In this document: in pieces, positions 16,416 to 25,333 of the stretch
Position numbering within the stretch: the stretch's first letter is position 1
Layout of the letters: each line of letters starts with the position of its first letter
Assembly: GCA_947488605.1 (NCBI GenBank)
Contig: CANKZJ010000004.1
Coordinates: forward strand, 186,001 to 250,000
Direction of reading: 5' to 3'
DNA: 64,000 nucleotides
From: an uncultured Paracoccaceae bacterium
GTDB lineage: Bacteria; Pseudomonadota; Alphaproteobacteria; Rhodobacterales; Rhodobacteraceae
Notes under the pieces: generated by a model
Databases searched by the model: none
The model's input: only the letters and a program-made list of their open reading frames with translations
Told to the model about the DNA's origin: nothing
Position numbers and translations under genes: made by a program

Positions 16416-17330
16416 TCAGCGTGAGGCATGGAAAGATTGGCCCAGTGACCCGGGCGCGCGTCCAGCCCGCATAATAACCAGAACTGCGATGGTTGCCAGA
16501 TAGGGGGCCATAGAAAGATACTCCACTCCGATAGCAGCACCCGCTGCTTGGAGGTTGAGCTGCAACACAGTCACACCGCCAAACAAATAAGCACCCAGCA
16601 AAAGCCGGCCCGGTCGCCAGCTTGCAAAAACGACGATTGCGAGGGCGATCCAGCCAGCACCTGCCGTCATGCCTTCGGTCCACTGTGGGACGCGCACAAG
16701 CGACAAATACGCCCCGCCAAGCCCCGCGCAGGCACCGCCGAACATGATGGCCAGCATCCGAACCCGGACAACGTGATAGCCCAAAGCATGTGCGGCTTCA
16801 TGGTTCTCGCCAACGGCACGCAGGATGAGACCTGCACGCGAAAATTTCAAGAACGCCCAAACGGCAACAACAATCGCTAAGCCGACATAGACCATCGGGT
16901 CATGTTGAAAGATGATCGGTCCGATGAAGGGAATATCCCCAAGGATTGGAATGTCCCAATCTGGAAAACCGGGGGCTTTCACACCGATATACCCCTGTCC
17001 CATCAATGCCGACAGACCGAGGCCAAATAGCGTGAGGGCCAGCCCGGTGGCCACCTGATTAGACAGCAAGAACTGCGTAAGAAACCCGAAAATAACCGAC
17101 AAAAGCGCACCACCGACCGCGGCACCCAAAAAGCCAACCCAAGCTGACCCGGTATTTACCGCCACGACAAATCCGCAGACCGCACCAGTGATCATCATGC
17201 CTTCCACACCGAGGTTCAGCACCCCGGCCCGTTCCACGACCAGCTCGCCGATAGCCGCAAGCATAATGGGGGTCGCGGCAACCATCAGTGATGCCAGCAA
17301 CAGGATCGGGTTGATTGAAGACAGGTCCAT
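16416..17330 (-). CDS. BMP-type ABC transporter permease 2 (nucleoside/purine uptake)
   Basis: A 304-residue inner-membrane permease with about eight to ten hydrophobic segments. ERAGVLNLGVEGMMITGA near residue 33 is the conserved motif of the BPD_transp_2 permeases (YufQ/NupQ-like), and VGENHEAAHALGYHVVRVRMLA near 178 is the cytosolic coupling loop that contacts the ATPase. It is separated from the other permease by a small membrane-protein gene. Together with the ATPase, second permease and BMP protein it forms an importer. Confidence 0.93.
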   Translation of the reverse strand: MDLSSINPILLLASLMVAATPIMLAAIGELVVERAGVLNLGVEGMMITGAVCGFVVAVNTGSAWVGFLGAAVGGALLSVIFGFLTQFLLSNQVATGLALTLFGLGLSALMGQGYIGVKAPGFPDWDIPILGDIPFIGPIIFQHDPMVYVGLAIVVAVWAFLKFSRAGLILRAVGENHEAAHALGYHVVRVRMLAIMFGGACAGLGGAYLSLVRVPQWTEGMTAGAGWIALAIVVFASWRPGRLLLGAYLFGGVTVLQLNLQAAGAAIGVEYLSMAPYLATIAVLVIMRAGRAPGSLGQSFHASR

Positions 17331-17355
17331 TATTTATTCATCCTCTTCGCACGCC

Positions 17356-17718
17356 TCAAAGCCATGCCAGAACACTTTCAGGCAAAACGAAAACAGCAAG
17401 CCCGCCAAGTGGCAGGGCAATCATCCAACCATAGCGATTGAACCAATGCGGTTTATGCGGCACCGACGATGCCTTGATCCCGGACCCTAGTCCAACTTTG
17501 TTCAGGATCGCATCGAACCCGCGGTCAAATACGTGATCAGTTATTAGAATGATGAGCGCGGCCAAGCCCAGAATGACCACATAAATCAGTGCAATCCACC
17601 AAGTTGTGACGGCTGCCAGCTGGAGAGCATAACCCAAGGCCATGCCGATCAAAAAACCAATAACAGGTCCAAAGATCGCATTTATCCAATCGATACTGGG
17701 GGTAGGTTCGCTGCTCAT
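17356..17718 (-). CDS. Small membrane protein of unknown function inside the transporter operon
   Basis: A 120-residue protein with three predicted membrane segments: about residues 12-35 (AIFGPVIGFLIGMALGYALQL), 40-60 (WIALIYVVILGLAALIILI) and 98-118 (WMIALPLGGLAVFVLP). Its start overlaps the stop of the upstream permease (17715-17718), so it is translated with the operon. It resembles, in the DWxN start, glycine-rich first helix, VF motif after helix 2 and ALPxG in helix 3, the protein at 41521-41859. I do not recognise a named family; an accessory role in the transporter is possible but unsupported. Confidence 0.8.
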   Translation of the reverse strand: MSSEPTPSIDWINAIFGPVIGFLIGMALGYALQLAAVTTWWIALIYVVILGLAALIILITDHVFDRGFDAILNKVGLGSGIKASSVPHKPHWFNRYGWMIALPLGGLAVFVLPESVLAWL

Positions 17719-18794
17719 GTGATTTCCTTCGTTCCAAACCGCAGGCGGTAATTGGTCAGCACATCAACGGCGAGAAGGAAGAAGAGCAACATGCCTTGTA
17801 ACAACTGGATCGCAGCGACTGGCAATCCTAGATTGGATTGCGCGATTTCACCGCCAATATACGTCAGCGCCATCAGGCCACCAGCGAGCAAAATGCCCAC
17901 CGGATGCAATCGGCCCAAGAAGGCCACGATGATCGCTGTGAAGCCGTAGCCGACGTTGAAATCAATGCTGACCTGTCCGGCGGGTCCTGCGACCTCAAAC
18001 AAGCCAGCGAGACCTGCCAAGCCACCTGAAATTCCCATGCAGATCAGTACAAGCGCGCTGGGGTTCACACCCGCAAACCGTGCGGCGCGGGGGCTTTGTC
18101 CGGATAGGCGGACATTAAAGCCAAAGATGTGACGTGACAGGGCGATATAGGCGAAGATCACAGCAATGAACGCGGTAACGACGCCCCAGTGCATGCCAAT
18201 CGTTTGATTGATCCAAGTCGTCGCAGAAGGGTACTGCGCCAGATTGCGGCTGCCCGGAAAACCCATACCATCGGGGTTTCGCAGCGCGCCGAGGGCCATT
18301 GATGCCAGTAATTGCTCTGCGACATAGACCAGCATTAACGACACGAGGATTTCATTGGTGCCAAATCGCACCCGCAGCAAACCGGGGATCATTGCCCACA
18401 AAATGCCACCCAATGCGCCTGCAAGGACCATCAGTGGCAGGATAATGAAGCTTTCCATCGGAAAGAACGCAAGCCCGACAGCCGCGCCGCAGATGGCACC
18501 GACGATGTATTGCCCCTCTGCGCCAATGTTCCAGATCCCGGCACGAAAGCCAAAAGACAAGCCGATAGCGATCAAGACCAGCGGGGCACCTTTGATCAGC
18601 AATTGAGGGCGGTAGAACCATGCAAACTCTGAAAATAGCGGATCCAGAAAAATCGTGCGGATCGTCTCGAAGGGATCTTGGCCCAACGCAGCAAACAGCA
18701 GTCCGCCACAAAACATAGTAAGAACGACGGCCAAAACAGGCGTTGCAAATGTCCAAAGCCGCGATGGCTGTGGGCGCTTTTCAAGCATCAACAT
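17715..18794 (-). CDS. BMP-type ABC transporter permease 1
   Basis: About 359 residues, roughly ten membrane segments; belongs to the BPD_transp_2 permeases (YufP/NupP-like). The conserved GFRAGIWNIGAEGQYIVGAI block lies near residue 80 and the coupling loop VRLSGQSPRAARFAGVN near 235. The ATG at 18794 follows GGAGG by six bases and overlaps the end of the ATPase gene by 14 bases; a longer frame to 18842 runs inside that gene and has no good ribosome site. Partner of the other permease as a heterodimer. Confidence 0.92.
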   Translation of the reverse strand: MLMLEKRPQPSRLWTFATPVLAVVLTMFCGGLLFAALGQDPFETIRTIFLDPLFSEFAWFYRPQLLIKGAPLVLIAIGLSFGFRAGIWNIGAEGQYIVGAICGAAVGLAFFPMESFIILPLMVLAGALGGILWAMIPGLLRVRFGTNEILVSLMLVYVAEQLLASMALGALRNPDGMGFPGSRNLAQYPSATTWINQTIGMHWGVVTAFIAVIFAYIALSRHIFGFNVRLSGQSPRAARFAGVNPSALVLICMGISGGLAGLAGLFEVAGPAGQVSIDFNVGYGFTAIIVAFLGRLHPVGILLAGGLMALTYIGGEIAQSNLGLPVAAIQLLQGMLLFFLLAVDVLTNYRLRFGTKEIT

Positions 18795-20304
18795 GTGCCA
18801 CCTCCATGTCATGCGCGCCGCCCAGCATAAGACCGATTTCATCTACGGTTAGGCCTTTGGCGGACCTCGGGTTTGACAGCCTGCCTTCATTCAGTGCAGC
18901 AAACCGGTCGGATATTTCCATTAATTCATCAAGGTCTTGGCTGATCACAATCACTGCCGTGCCTTTCGCCGCCAGATCAAGCAAGGCCTGTCGAATAGCA
19001 GCAGCAGCAGATGCATCAACACCCCATGTCGGTTGGTTCACAACGAGAACTTCGGGGGCCTGCATGATCTCGCGTCCGATCACGAATTTCTGCAAGTTTC
19101 CGCCCGATAGCGACCGCGCGGCGTTCTGCGGCCCCGGTGTGCGGACATCAAAAGCAGCGATCACACCTTCGGCGAAATGGCGTGCCTTGCCCCAATGCAA
19201 GAAACCCTTGGTGGTAAAGCCCTCACGTGTTGCGGCTGTCAGGATGGCATTCTCCGTCAGGCTCATGTCAGGCGCTGCGGCATGGCCCATGCGTTCTTCT
19301 GGTGCAGCCAAAAGACCGATCTTACGCCGCGCATTCGGGTGCAGGTGACCGATACTCTCGCCTTTGTAAGCGACCATTGCTTTGGCGGTCTTCATTTCAC
19401 CTGAGAGGGCAGCGACCAATTCATCCTGACCGTTTCCAGCAACGCCGCCGATCCCCAAGACCTCCCCTTTGCGAACCTCAAGGTTGATTGCACGAAGCGG
19501 CGTGCCAAATCGATGCGGCGCCGGGGCGCTCAATTCACTAAGGGAAAGGACCACGTCACCTGCCGGTTTATCGGCTTTTTCGGGCACATGCAGGATACTG
19601 CCAACCATCAATTCAGCCATGTCTCTGGCAGAGGTCGCGCGTGGATCGCAGGTACCCACCACCTCACCAAGTCGCAGCACAGTGGCGTTGTCACAAAGCG
19701 CGCGAATTTCTTCCAGCTTGTGTGAAATATAGAGAATTGCCGTGCCTTCGCTACTCAGTTGGCGCAGCGTCTCGAACAGGATCGCCACCTCTTGCGGCGT
19801 CAAGACTGACGTGGGTTCATCCATGATGAGCAGTTTCGGATCTTGCAGCAAACAGCGGATGATCTCGACACGTTGACGCTCCCCAGCCGAGAGTTCGCCA
19901 ACAATGCGGTCAGGATCTAATGGCAAGCCATATTGATCAGAAACAGCGCGTACCTGTGCCGCAATCTCGGCCTGCGGTGGCGGGTTTTCCATGCCAAGTG
20001 CTATATTTTCAGCGACATTCATCGCATCAAAAAGCGAAAAGTGTTGAAAGACCATCGCGACACCAGCAGCGCGTGCAGCACGCGGTTCGGGCGGTTGAAA
20101 GCTTTTGCCTTCAAGCATCATTGTGCCGCTATCGGGTTTCACTAGACCGTAAATCGTCTTCACCAAGGTCGATTTGCCCGCGCCGTTTTCACCAAGCAAA
20201 GCATGTACTTCGCCGCGCCCAATCTCAAATGATACATCCTTATTGGCGACAACACCGGGATAGGCTTTGGTCAGTCCGTTCAGGCGCAACAGCGGTTCGG
20301 TCAT
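18781..20304 (-). CDS. ABC transporter ATP-binding protein, two NBDs (BMP/sugar type)
   Basis: A 507-residue protein with two fused nucleotide-binding domains. Domain 1 is complete: Walker A GENGAGKST, signature LSAGERQRVEI, Walker B LLIMDEPTSVLTPQE. Domain 2 is degenerate, as is usual in this class: GVAGNGQDEL at the Walker A position, LSGGNLQKFVIGRE, and VLVVNQPTWGVD in place of the DEP motif. Such fused ATPases energise ribose- and nucleoside-type importers. It overlaps xdhC by four bases (20301-20304), which ties the transporter to the xanthine dehydrogenase genes translationally. Confidence 0.94.
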   Translation of the reverse strand: MTEPLLRLNGLTKAYPGVVANKDVSFEIGRGEVHALLGENGAGKSTLVKTIYGLVKPDSGTMMLEGKSFQPPEPRAARAAGVAMVFQHFSLFDAMNVAENIALGMENPPPQAEIAAQVRAVSDQYGLPLDPDRIVGELSAGERQRVEIIRCLLQDPKLLIMDEPTSVLTPQEVAILFETLRQLSSEGTAILYISHKLEEIRALCDNATVLRLGEVVGTCDPRATSARDMAELMVGSILHVPEKADKPAGDVVLSLSELSAPAPHRFGTPLRAINLEVRKGEVLGIGGVAGNGQDELVAALSGEMKTAKAMVAYKGESIGHLHPNARRKIGLLAAPEERMGHAAAPDMSLTENAILTAATREGFTTKGFLHWGKARHFAEGVIAAFDVRTPGPQNAARSLSGGNLQKFVIGREIMQAPEVLVVNQPTWGVDASAAAAIRQALLDLAAKGTAVIVISQDLDELMEISDRFAALNEGRLSNPRSAKGLTVDEIGLMLGGAHDMEVAHVDA

Positions 20305-21041
20305 GCAGTGCGATCCTTTGCGCGGCGGTTGTCAGGCTTTATCATCGCAGTTGCGACGCCAAGCGCAATCGCCGCTGGGTGTTTTCCTAAGGATGGATCA
20401 CCGATTGGACACGCGATGCGCGATATCTGGGCGGGCGTGTGCCCCAATGCCGCGAGCCGTGATCTAAATCGTGCCCATTTGGTCGCTGAACCAATCAAAC
20501 CTGCACCGTGAAAGTCGTGCAGAAGCAATGCATGGCAAAGGGCGAGGTCGATTTCATGGCTATAGGTGAGAATCAGATGATCCGCGTCTTTCGGGGCATG
20601 TTTGATCAGCAATGTGGGGTCAGTTGCGATCAAAGTTGTGACATTCGTTTTAGGAAAACGATCGGCGTGTGTATCCACCCACGTGATTTCGAACCCTGGC
20701 AGGGTCTTCATTATATTCACGATTTCGCGGCCAACATGGCCGGCACCAAATACCCAAAGCGGGCGAGATTTCGGTGCATCGAGCGCATCTGCTTCTTCCC
20801 ATAAAAGGCTGACTGCTCCACCACAACATTGCCCTAACGCAGGTCCGAGAGGAATTTGTGCGCTGTGGTGGCTTCGGCCATCGCTCAGCATGCGGCGCGC
20901 TTCGGCCATTGCGTCCCATTCCAGTGCCCCGCCGCCAATTGTGCCCTCGGTCTTGTCGCGCCAAACCAGCATCTGCGTGCCTGCCTCGCGGGGAACTGAC
21001 CCAGCGGTCGTTGTTACAGTGATGCGGATCGCCTTACTCAT
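20301..21041 (-). CDS. xdhC: Xanthine dehydrogenase accessory protein XdhC
   Basis: A 246-residue cytosolic chaperone that binds molybdenum cofactor, helps its sulfuration and delivers it to XdhB. The N-terminal XdhC/CoxI part shows TTTAGSVPREAGTQMLV and TIGGGALEW; the C-terminal Rossmann-like part shows VFGAGHVGREIVN near residue 98 and LIGSATKWARFRSRL, then CPIGDPSLGKHPAAIALGVA. Overlaps on both sides (four bases with the ATPase gene, four with xdhB) show one operon. Confidence 0.94.
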   Translation of the reverse strand: MSKAIRITVTTTAGSVPREAGTQMLVWRDKTEGTIGGGALEWDAMAEARRMLSDGRSHHSAQIPLGPALGQCCGGAVSLLWEEADALDAPKSRPLWVFGAGHVGREIVNIMKTLPGFEITWVDTHADRFPKTNVTTLIATDPTLLIKHAPKDADHLILTYSHEIDLALCHALLLHDFHGAGLIGSATKWARFRSRLAALGHTPAQISRIACPIGDPSLGKHPAAIALGVATAMIKPDNRRAKDRTA

Positions 21042-23425
21042 GCACGGGCCCGCCCAACCGCGCGCAGAACTTCTTCTGCGGTCGCCGGCGCTTGCAGGTC
21101 AGGGTAGTTTGGTCCGCAAGCTGAAACAGCGTCTGAAAGTGCCAGAAAGGCAGATATTCCCAACATGAACGGTGGCTCGCCAACGGCTTTGGATCGATAG
21201 ATCGTGTGCGCGGGGTTAGGGGCGTCCCAGAGAGAGACGTTGAAAATATCTGGCCGATCCGAGCAAGCGGGGATTTTGTAAGTGGCAGGCGCATGCGTGC
21301 GAAGCCGTCCTTTGTCATCCCAAACCAGTTCTTCGGTGGTCAGCCAACCGGCACCCTGCACGTACCCACCTTCGATTTGCCCCACGTCGATGGCCTCGTT
21401 CAATGACGCACCTGCATCATGCAAAACGTCAGTGCGCAGAATGCGGTTCTCGCCCGTTAGCGTATCGATGACAACTTCGGTGACAGCTACCCCTTGCGCA
21501 AAGTAAAAGAAGGGCGTGCCTTCCCCTTTGATCCGGTCCCATGCAAGGTCGGGTGTTTTGTAAAATCCAGTTGCAGAGAGGCTGACGCGGTTCAAATATG
21601 CCGTCTGGGCAGCCTCAGCAAAAGACATCTCAGCGGCACCCACAAACACTTTTCCTTCGTCAAAGCGGACGTCTTCCACAGTCGTTTGGTGTAATTCCGC
21701 CAAACAAGCTGCAATGCGGTCGCGGATAACATCGCAAGCATTCGCCACGGCCATGCCGTTCAAATCAGTACCTGAAGATGCCGCCGTTGCCGACGTATTT
21801 GGTACCTTGCCGGTATCAGTTGCCGTGATCTTGACCTGTGTGGCATCAATCCCGAACCGATGGGCGGCCACTTGCGCGATTTTCTGAAAAAGACCCTGGC
21901 CCATCTCCGTGCCACCATGGTTCATATGCACTGATCCATCTTGGTATACATGCACCAGCGCGCCCGCCTGATTAAGATGGGTCAGCGTAAAGGAAATCCC
22001 GAATTTGACTGGGCTGAACGCGATCCCTTTCTTCAATATGCTTTGTTCAGAATTCCATGCCGCAATTGTGCGGCGGCGTTCATCGTAGTCAGACGATTTC
22101 AACAACGCATCGGTCATACCATGCAGAATGAAATCCTTGACCGGCATATGATATGGCGTCGTCTGTATCAAAGGTTTGGGCGAATGCTGACCGCCAAACC
22201 GCGTTCCCGTTCCCGGCTTCTTCTGTTCTGAAATACCTTCGAGGGGACGCGAAGCGTGGGAAGCAGACAGCCCCCCTCCCTCCATCTCATCATAATAATT
22301 CCGCTGGCGAACAACGACCGGATCTAACCCTAGATCGGCCGCGATATGATCCATCACCCGCTCGATCCCCAAGACGCCCTGCGGTCCACCAAATCCACGA
22401 AACGCTGTCGCAGACTGCGTGTTCGTCTTGAGCCGATGCGAGGTGATCCGGACCGCTGGCAAATGATAGGCATTGTCCGCATGAAGCATTGCGCGGTCAG
22501 CAACAGGCAAAGACAGATCCAGCGCCCAACCGCAGCGCGTCATTTGCGTGAATGTGATACCGTCAATCCGCCCACTAGCATCGAAACCCACGTCATAACT
22601 GATGCGGAAATCATGCCGTTTCCCGGTGATCATCATGTCATCGTCACGGTCGTATCGCATTTTGCAGGGCTTGCCCGTCAACCGTGCGGCAACGGCACAA
22701 CCAACGGCCAAAGCATTCCCTTGGCTTTCTTTTCCGCCAAAGCCGCCTCCCATCCGGCGCACTTCGCACCGCACGCTGTGCATCGGTAGGCCGAGCGCGT
22801 CGGCGACCTTGTGTTGGATTTCCGTTGGGTGCTGGGTCGAGCTGTGCACGACCATATCACCGCCCTCTTGCGGTAGGGCGAGTGCTGCTTGGCCTTCAAG
22901 GTAGAAATGCTCTTGCCCGCCCATGTTGATCTCGTCTTGCAGGCGATGGGCGGCTCTACCTAACGCGTCATCAACGTCACCCTTGGCCCAAATGCGCGGA
23001 CCATCTTCAAATCGGCTCTCTTTGGCGAGCGCATCTTCAATTGTCAGAATTGGTGTCTCTTCGGCATAGATAACTTTGGCGGCACCGGCGGCCTTGCGCG
23101 CCGCAAGATGAGATTTGGCAATCACCAAGAAAAGCGGTTGCCCCAGATAGTGAACCTCGCCTGTCGCCAAGAGCGGCTCATCATGGATGGAAGGTGAAAC
23201 ATCGTTGGAAAACGGCAAGTCTTCTGCTCTCAGAACGGCAACCACATCGGCGCAATCACGGACCGGCCCAAGATCAAGGTGCTCAACCGTACCTTTGGCA
23301 ATCTCAGATGTACCAAAAGCCAGATGCAGCGTCCCCGCAGGCGTCGGAATATCATCGATGTAACGGGCTGCACCAGTGACATGAAGCGCAGCGGCATCAT
23401 GGGGCAGAGGCTTAGCAACGCTCAT
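21038..23425 (-). CDS. xdhB: Xanthine dehydrogenase molybdopterin-binding subunit
   Basis: The 795-residue large subunit that carries the molybdopterin site and oxidises hypoxanthine to xanthine and xanthine to urate. Recognisable blocks in order: DDIPTPAGTLHLAFGTSEIAKG, the GQEHFYLEGQAALA loop, RMGGGFGGKESQG (about 226-238, a cofactor-contact motif with the conserved glutamine/lysine region), FRGFGGPQG (about 345), HGGTEMGQGLFQKI and the C-terminal KAVGEPPFMLGISAFLAL holding the catalytic glutamate (GEPP). Length matches bacterial XdhB. Four-base overlaps with both neighbours. Confidence 0.96.
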   Translation of the reverse strand: MSVAKPLPHDAAALHVTGAARYIDDIPTPAGTLHLAFGTSEIAKGTVEHLDLGPVRDCADVVAVLRAEDLPFSNDVSPSIHDEPLLATGEVHYLGQPLFLVIAKSHLAARKAAGAAKVIYAEETPILTIEDALAKESRFEDGPRIWAKGDVDDALGRAAHRLQDEINMGGQEHFYLEGQAALALPQEGGDMVVHSSTQHPTEIQHKVADALGLPMHSVRCEVRRMGGGFGGKESQGNALAVGCAVAARLTGKPCKMRYDRDDDMMITGKRHDFRISYDVGFDASGRIDGITFTQMTRCGWALDLSLPVADRAMLHADNAYHLPAVRITSHRLKTNTQSATAFRGFGGPQGVLGIERVMDHIAADLGLDPVVVRQRNYYDEMEGGGLSASHASRPLEGISEQKKPGTGTRFGGQHSPKPLIQTTPYHMPVKDFILHGMTDALLKSSDYDERRRTIAAWNSEQSILKKGIAFSPVKFGISFTLTHLNQAGALVHVYQDGSVHMNHGGTEMGQGLFQKIAQVAAHRFGIDATQVKITATDTGKVPNTSATAASSGTDLNGMAVANACDVIRDRIAACLAELHQTTVEDVRFDEGKVFVGAAEMSFAEAAQTAYLNRVSLSATGFYKTPDLAWDRIKGEGTPFFYFAQGVAVTEVVIDTLTGENRILRTDVLHDAGASLNEAIDVGQIEGGYVQGAGWLTTEELVWDDKGRLRTHAPATYKIPACSDRPDIFNVSLWDAPNPAHTIYRSKAVGEPPFMLGISAFLALSDAVSACGPNYPDLQAPATAEEVLRAVGRARA

Positions 23426-24777
23426 GACGTGACCTCCAACACATTGGTCGCGTGGCCTTCACGCTCACCAAAATAGCGGTGCAACAGGTTTTGCGCCACG
23501 TGCAACCGATACTCTGCCGAGGCACGCATATCGCTCATGGGTGCATAATCCACCGCAAAACCGGCAGCAGCTTGTGTGATTGTTTCTTGCGACCAAGGCT
23601 TGCCGACAAGCAATGCTTCGACGGCTTTTGCTCTTAACGGTGTGCCCGCCATGCCGCCAAATGCAATGCGTGCTTCAGTGATCAAGCCGTCCGTCACGGT
23701 GATGTTAAAGCAACCGCACACTGCCGAGATATCTTGATCAAATCGTTTCGATATTTTGTAGCACCGCAGGTCTGGTGCGGATTTTGGAAGCGTTACACCC
23801 GTGACCAGCTCTCCGGGCCCGCGGTCTTGCGATCCATAATCAATAAAGAACTCTTCCAGCGGTAATTCTCGGGTCTTACTGTCGTGGCGCAAATGCAGCG
23901 TGGCCCCTAAGGCAATCAACGCAGGCGGGTTATCCCCGATGGGAGATCCATTTGCGATGTTGCCGCCAATCGTTGCCGCATTGCGCACATGCTCTGAACC
24001 ATAGCGCCGGATCATCTCGGCGTAGGAGGGATGGAATGCCGCAACTTTTTCCAAAACCGTAGTCATGGTGACAGCTGCGCCGAAATACAGCGTTTGCGCG
24101 TCTTCTTTGACCTCAAGCAGCTCTTTGCAGCGGTTTAGAAATACGACGTCGGATAGATCTCGTAATTGTTTCGTGACCCAAAGCCCAACGTCTGTCGCAC
24201 CAGCGACCAAGGTTGCATCAGGATGGGCAGCATACCACTTTGCGAGTGCATCAAGGTTTTCGGGTGCAAATACCGCTGGGCCTACCTTTGGCGGCGTATC
24301 GATCATCCAGTCCGGGACGGGTTGTGATTGCGCTGCCTCGGCGGCGCGAATAATCGGCGCATATCCCGTACAACGACACAAATTGCCAGCAAGGACATCA
24401 TCATGATCTGTCCGCCCCCGCATATGACCAGCAGCCATTGCGGCAACAAAGCCCGGTGTGCAAAACCCGCATTGTGATCCGTGATGATCCACCATGGCCT
24501 GCTGCACGGGATGCAAAGCGCCGTCAGGGCCGCCGATACCTTCGATTGTGCGCACGGCCCGGCCATGGAGTTGCGGCAAGAACAAAATACAGGCGTTCAG
24601 TGATTTGACACCGTCGTCATCGGTCACAAGCACCGTGCAAGCACCACAGTCGCCTTCGTTGCAGCCTTCCTTAGTTCCGCAAAGCGCGCGATCTTCGCGC
24701 AACCAATCTAGCAGGGTGCGGGTTGGATCCGCATCAACCTGCACGGTTTCCCCGTTGAGAAGAAACGTGACATCCAT
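23422..24777 (-). CDS. xdhA: Xanthine dehydrogenase small subunit ([2Fe-2S] and FAD)
   Basis: A 451-residue subunit that passes electrons from the molybdenum site to NAD+. The plant-type [2Fe-2S] cluster is bound by cysteines near 33, 39, 44 and 47 (EGCNEGDCGAC); the second cluster by CGFC (103, 106) and CRC (134, 136). The FAD domain follows from about 165, with VAGATDVGLWVTK and the GGNIANGSPIGDNPPALIALGA loop. It is the first gene of the run. About 170 bases separate it from the upstream ArsR-type gene on the same strand; no clear promoter or purine riboswitch was recognised there. Confidence 0.96.
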   Translation of the reverse strand: MDVTFLLNGETVQVDADPTRTLLDWLREDRALCGTKEGCNEGDCGACTVLVTDDDGVKSLNACILFLPQLHGRAVRTIEGIGGPDGALHPVQQAMVDHHGSQCGFCTPGFVAAMAAGHMRGRTDHDDVLAGNLCRCTGYAPIIRAAEAAQSQPVPDWMIDTPPKVGPAVFAPENLDALAKWYAAHPDATLVAGATDVGLWVTKQLRDLSDVVFLNRCKELLEVKEDAQTLYFGAAVTMTTVLEKVAAFHPSYAEMIRRYGSEHVRNAATIGGNIANGSPIGDNPPALIALGATLHLRHDSKTRELPLEEFFIDYGSQDRGPGELVTGVTLPKSAPDLRCYKISKRFDQDISAVCGCFNITVTDGLITEARIAFGGMAGTPLRAKAVEALLVGKPWSQETITQAAAGFAVDYAPMSDMRASAEYRLHVAQNLLHRYFGEREGHATNVLEVTS

Positions 24778-24949
24778 ACTGTAAAACCTGTCGCCTTACC
24801 CAAGCTTTGCGAGGTGGATCAGATGTCGATGCGACGTAGACACCTGCCTCGTGTACATACATGAAAGCGGCACGCGCAGAGATTTGCAAGAGATATGTCG
24901 CTGTCAGATGTGTAGCGTCTTTGCATATGCACAAAGATTGGGCGGCAAG

Positions 24950-25246
24950 TCAGGTCATGTAATCTTTGCGATTTTCCCAAATTTCGCGCTGCCAGGCGAG
25001 CCAGCCTTGCACCTCAATCAATGGGCCCACTTCGATAAAGCACGTCCGCACACGGCCTTTCTTAACAGACCTTACGATCCCTGTGTCTTCAAGTACCTTG
25101 AGGTGACGCATGAACGTGGGCAATGCCATCGCATGTGGTGCATGTAATTCGCTGACCGTCGCAGGACCCGCTGCCAGCCGTTCAATCACACTGCGCCGGG
25201 TTTGATCTGACATTGCGCCAAAAAAGAGATCGAGATGGTGAGCCAT
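24950..25246 (-). CDS. ArsR family transcriptional regulator
   Basis: A 98-residue winged helix-turn-helix protein: LDLFFGAMSDQTRRSVIERLAAGPATVSELHAPHAMALPTFMRHLKVLEDTGIVRSVKKGR follows the ArsR pattern, with the recognition helix around ALPTFMRHLKVL. No CxC metal-binding motif is visible, so it is not an obvious metal sensor; relatives with this profile often regulate neighbouring genes and can pair with SRPBCC proteins. It lies in front of xdhA on the same strand and divergent from dnaE. An inverted repeat just before its start (25258-25291) may be its operator. Target unknown. Confidence 0.88.
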   Translation of the reverse strand: MAHHLDLFFGAMSDQTRRSVIERLAAGPATVSELHAPHAMALPTFMRHLKVLEDTGIVRSVKKGRVRTCFIEVGPLIEVQGWLAWQREIWENRKDYMT

Positions 25247-25257
25247 AGCGCTAAGTT

Positions 25258-25291
25258 TCGCAGATCCACAAGGGAGTCAATGCATCTGCGA
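25258..25291. promoter_or_regulatory. Inverted repeat, possible ArsR operator
   Basis: TCGCAGAT (25258-25265) and ATCTGCGA (25284-25291) are perfect reverse complements separated by 18 bases. The dyad lies between the divergent ArsR-type gene and dnaE, 12 bases from the regulator's ATG. Auto-regulation is inference. Confidence 0.4.
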
Positions 25292-25333
25292 TCGGATGCT
25301 TGCGCGTCGGCGCTTGTTGGCTAGGTTGAGCAG

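Noticed and set aside
24778..24949. Possible purine riboswitch before xdhA
   Set aside because: No conserved purine-riboswitch core or three-way junction could be drawn; only a TGTAcaTACA element was seen, which is too short to call.
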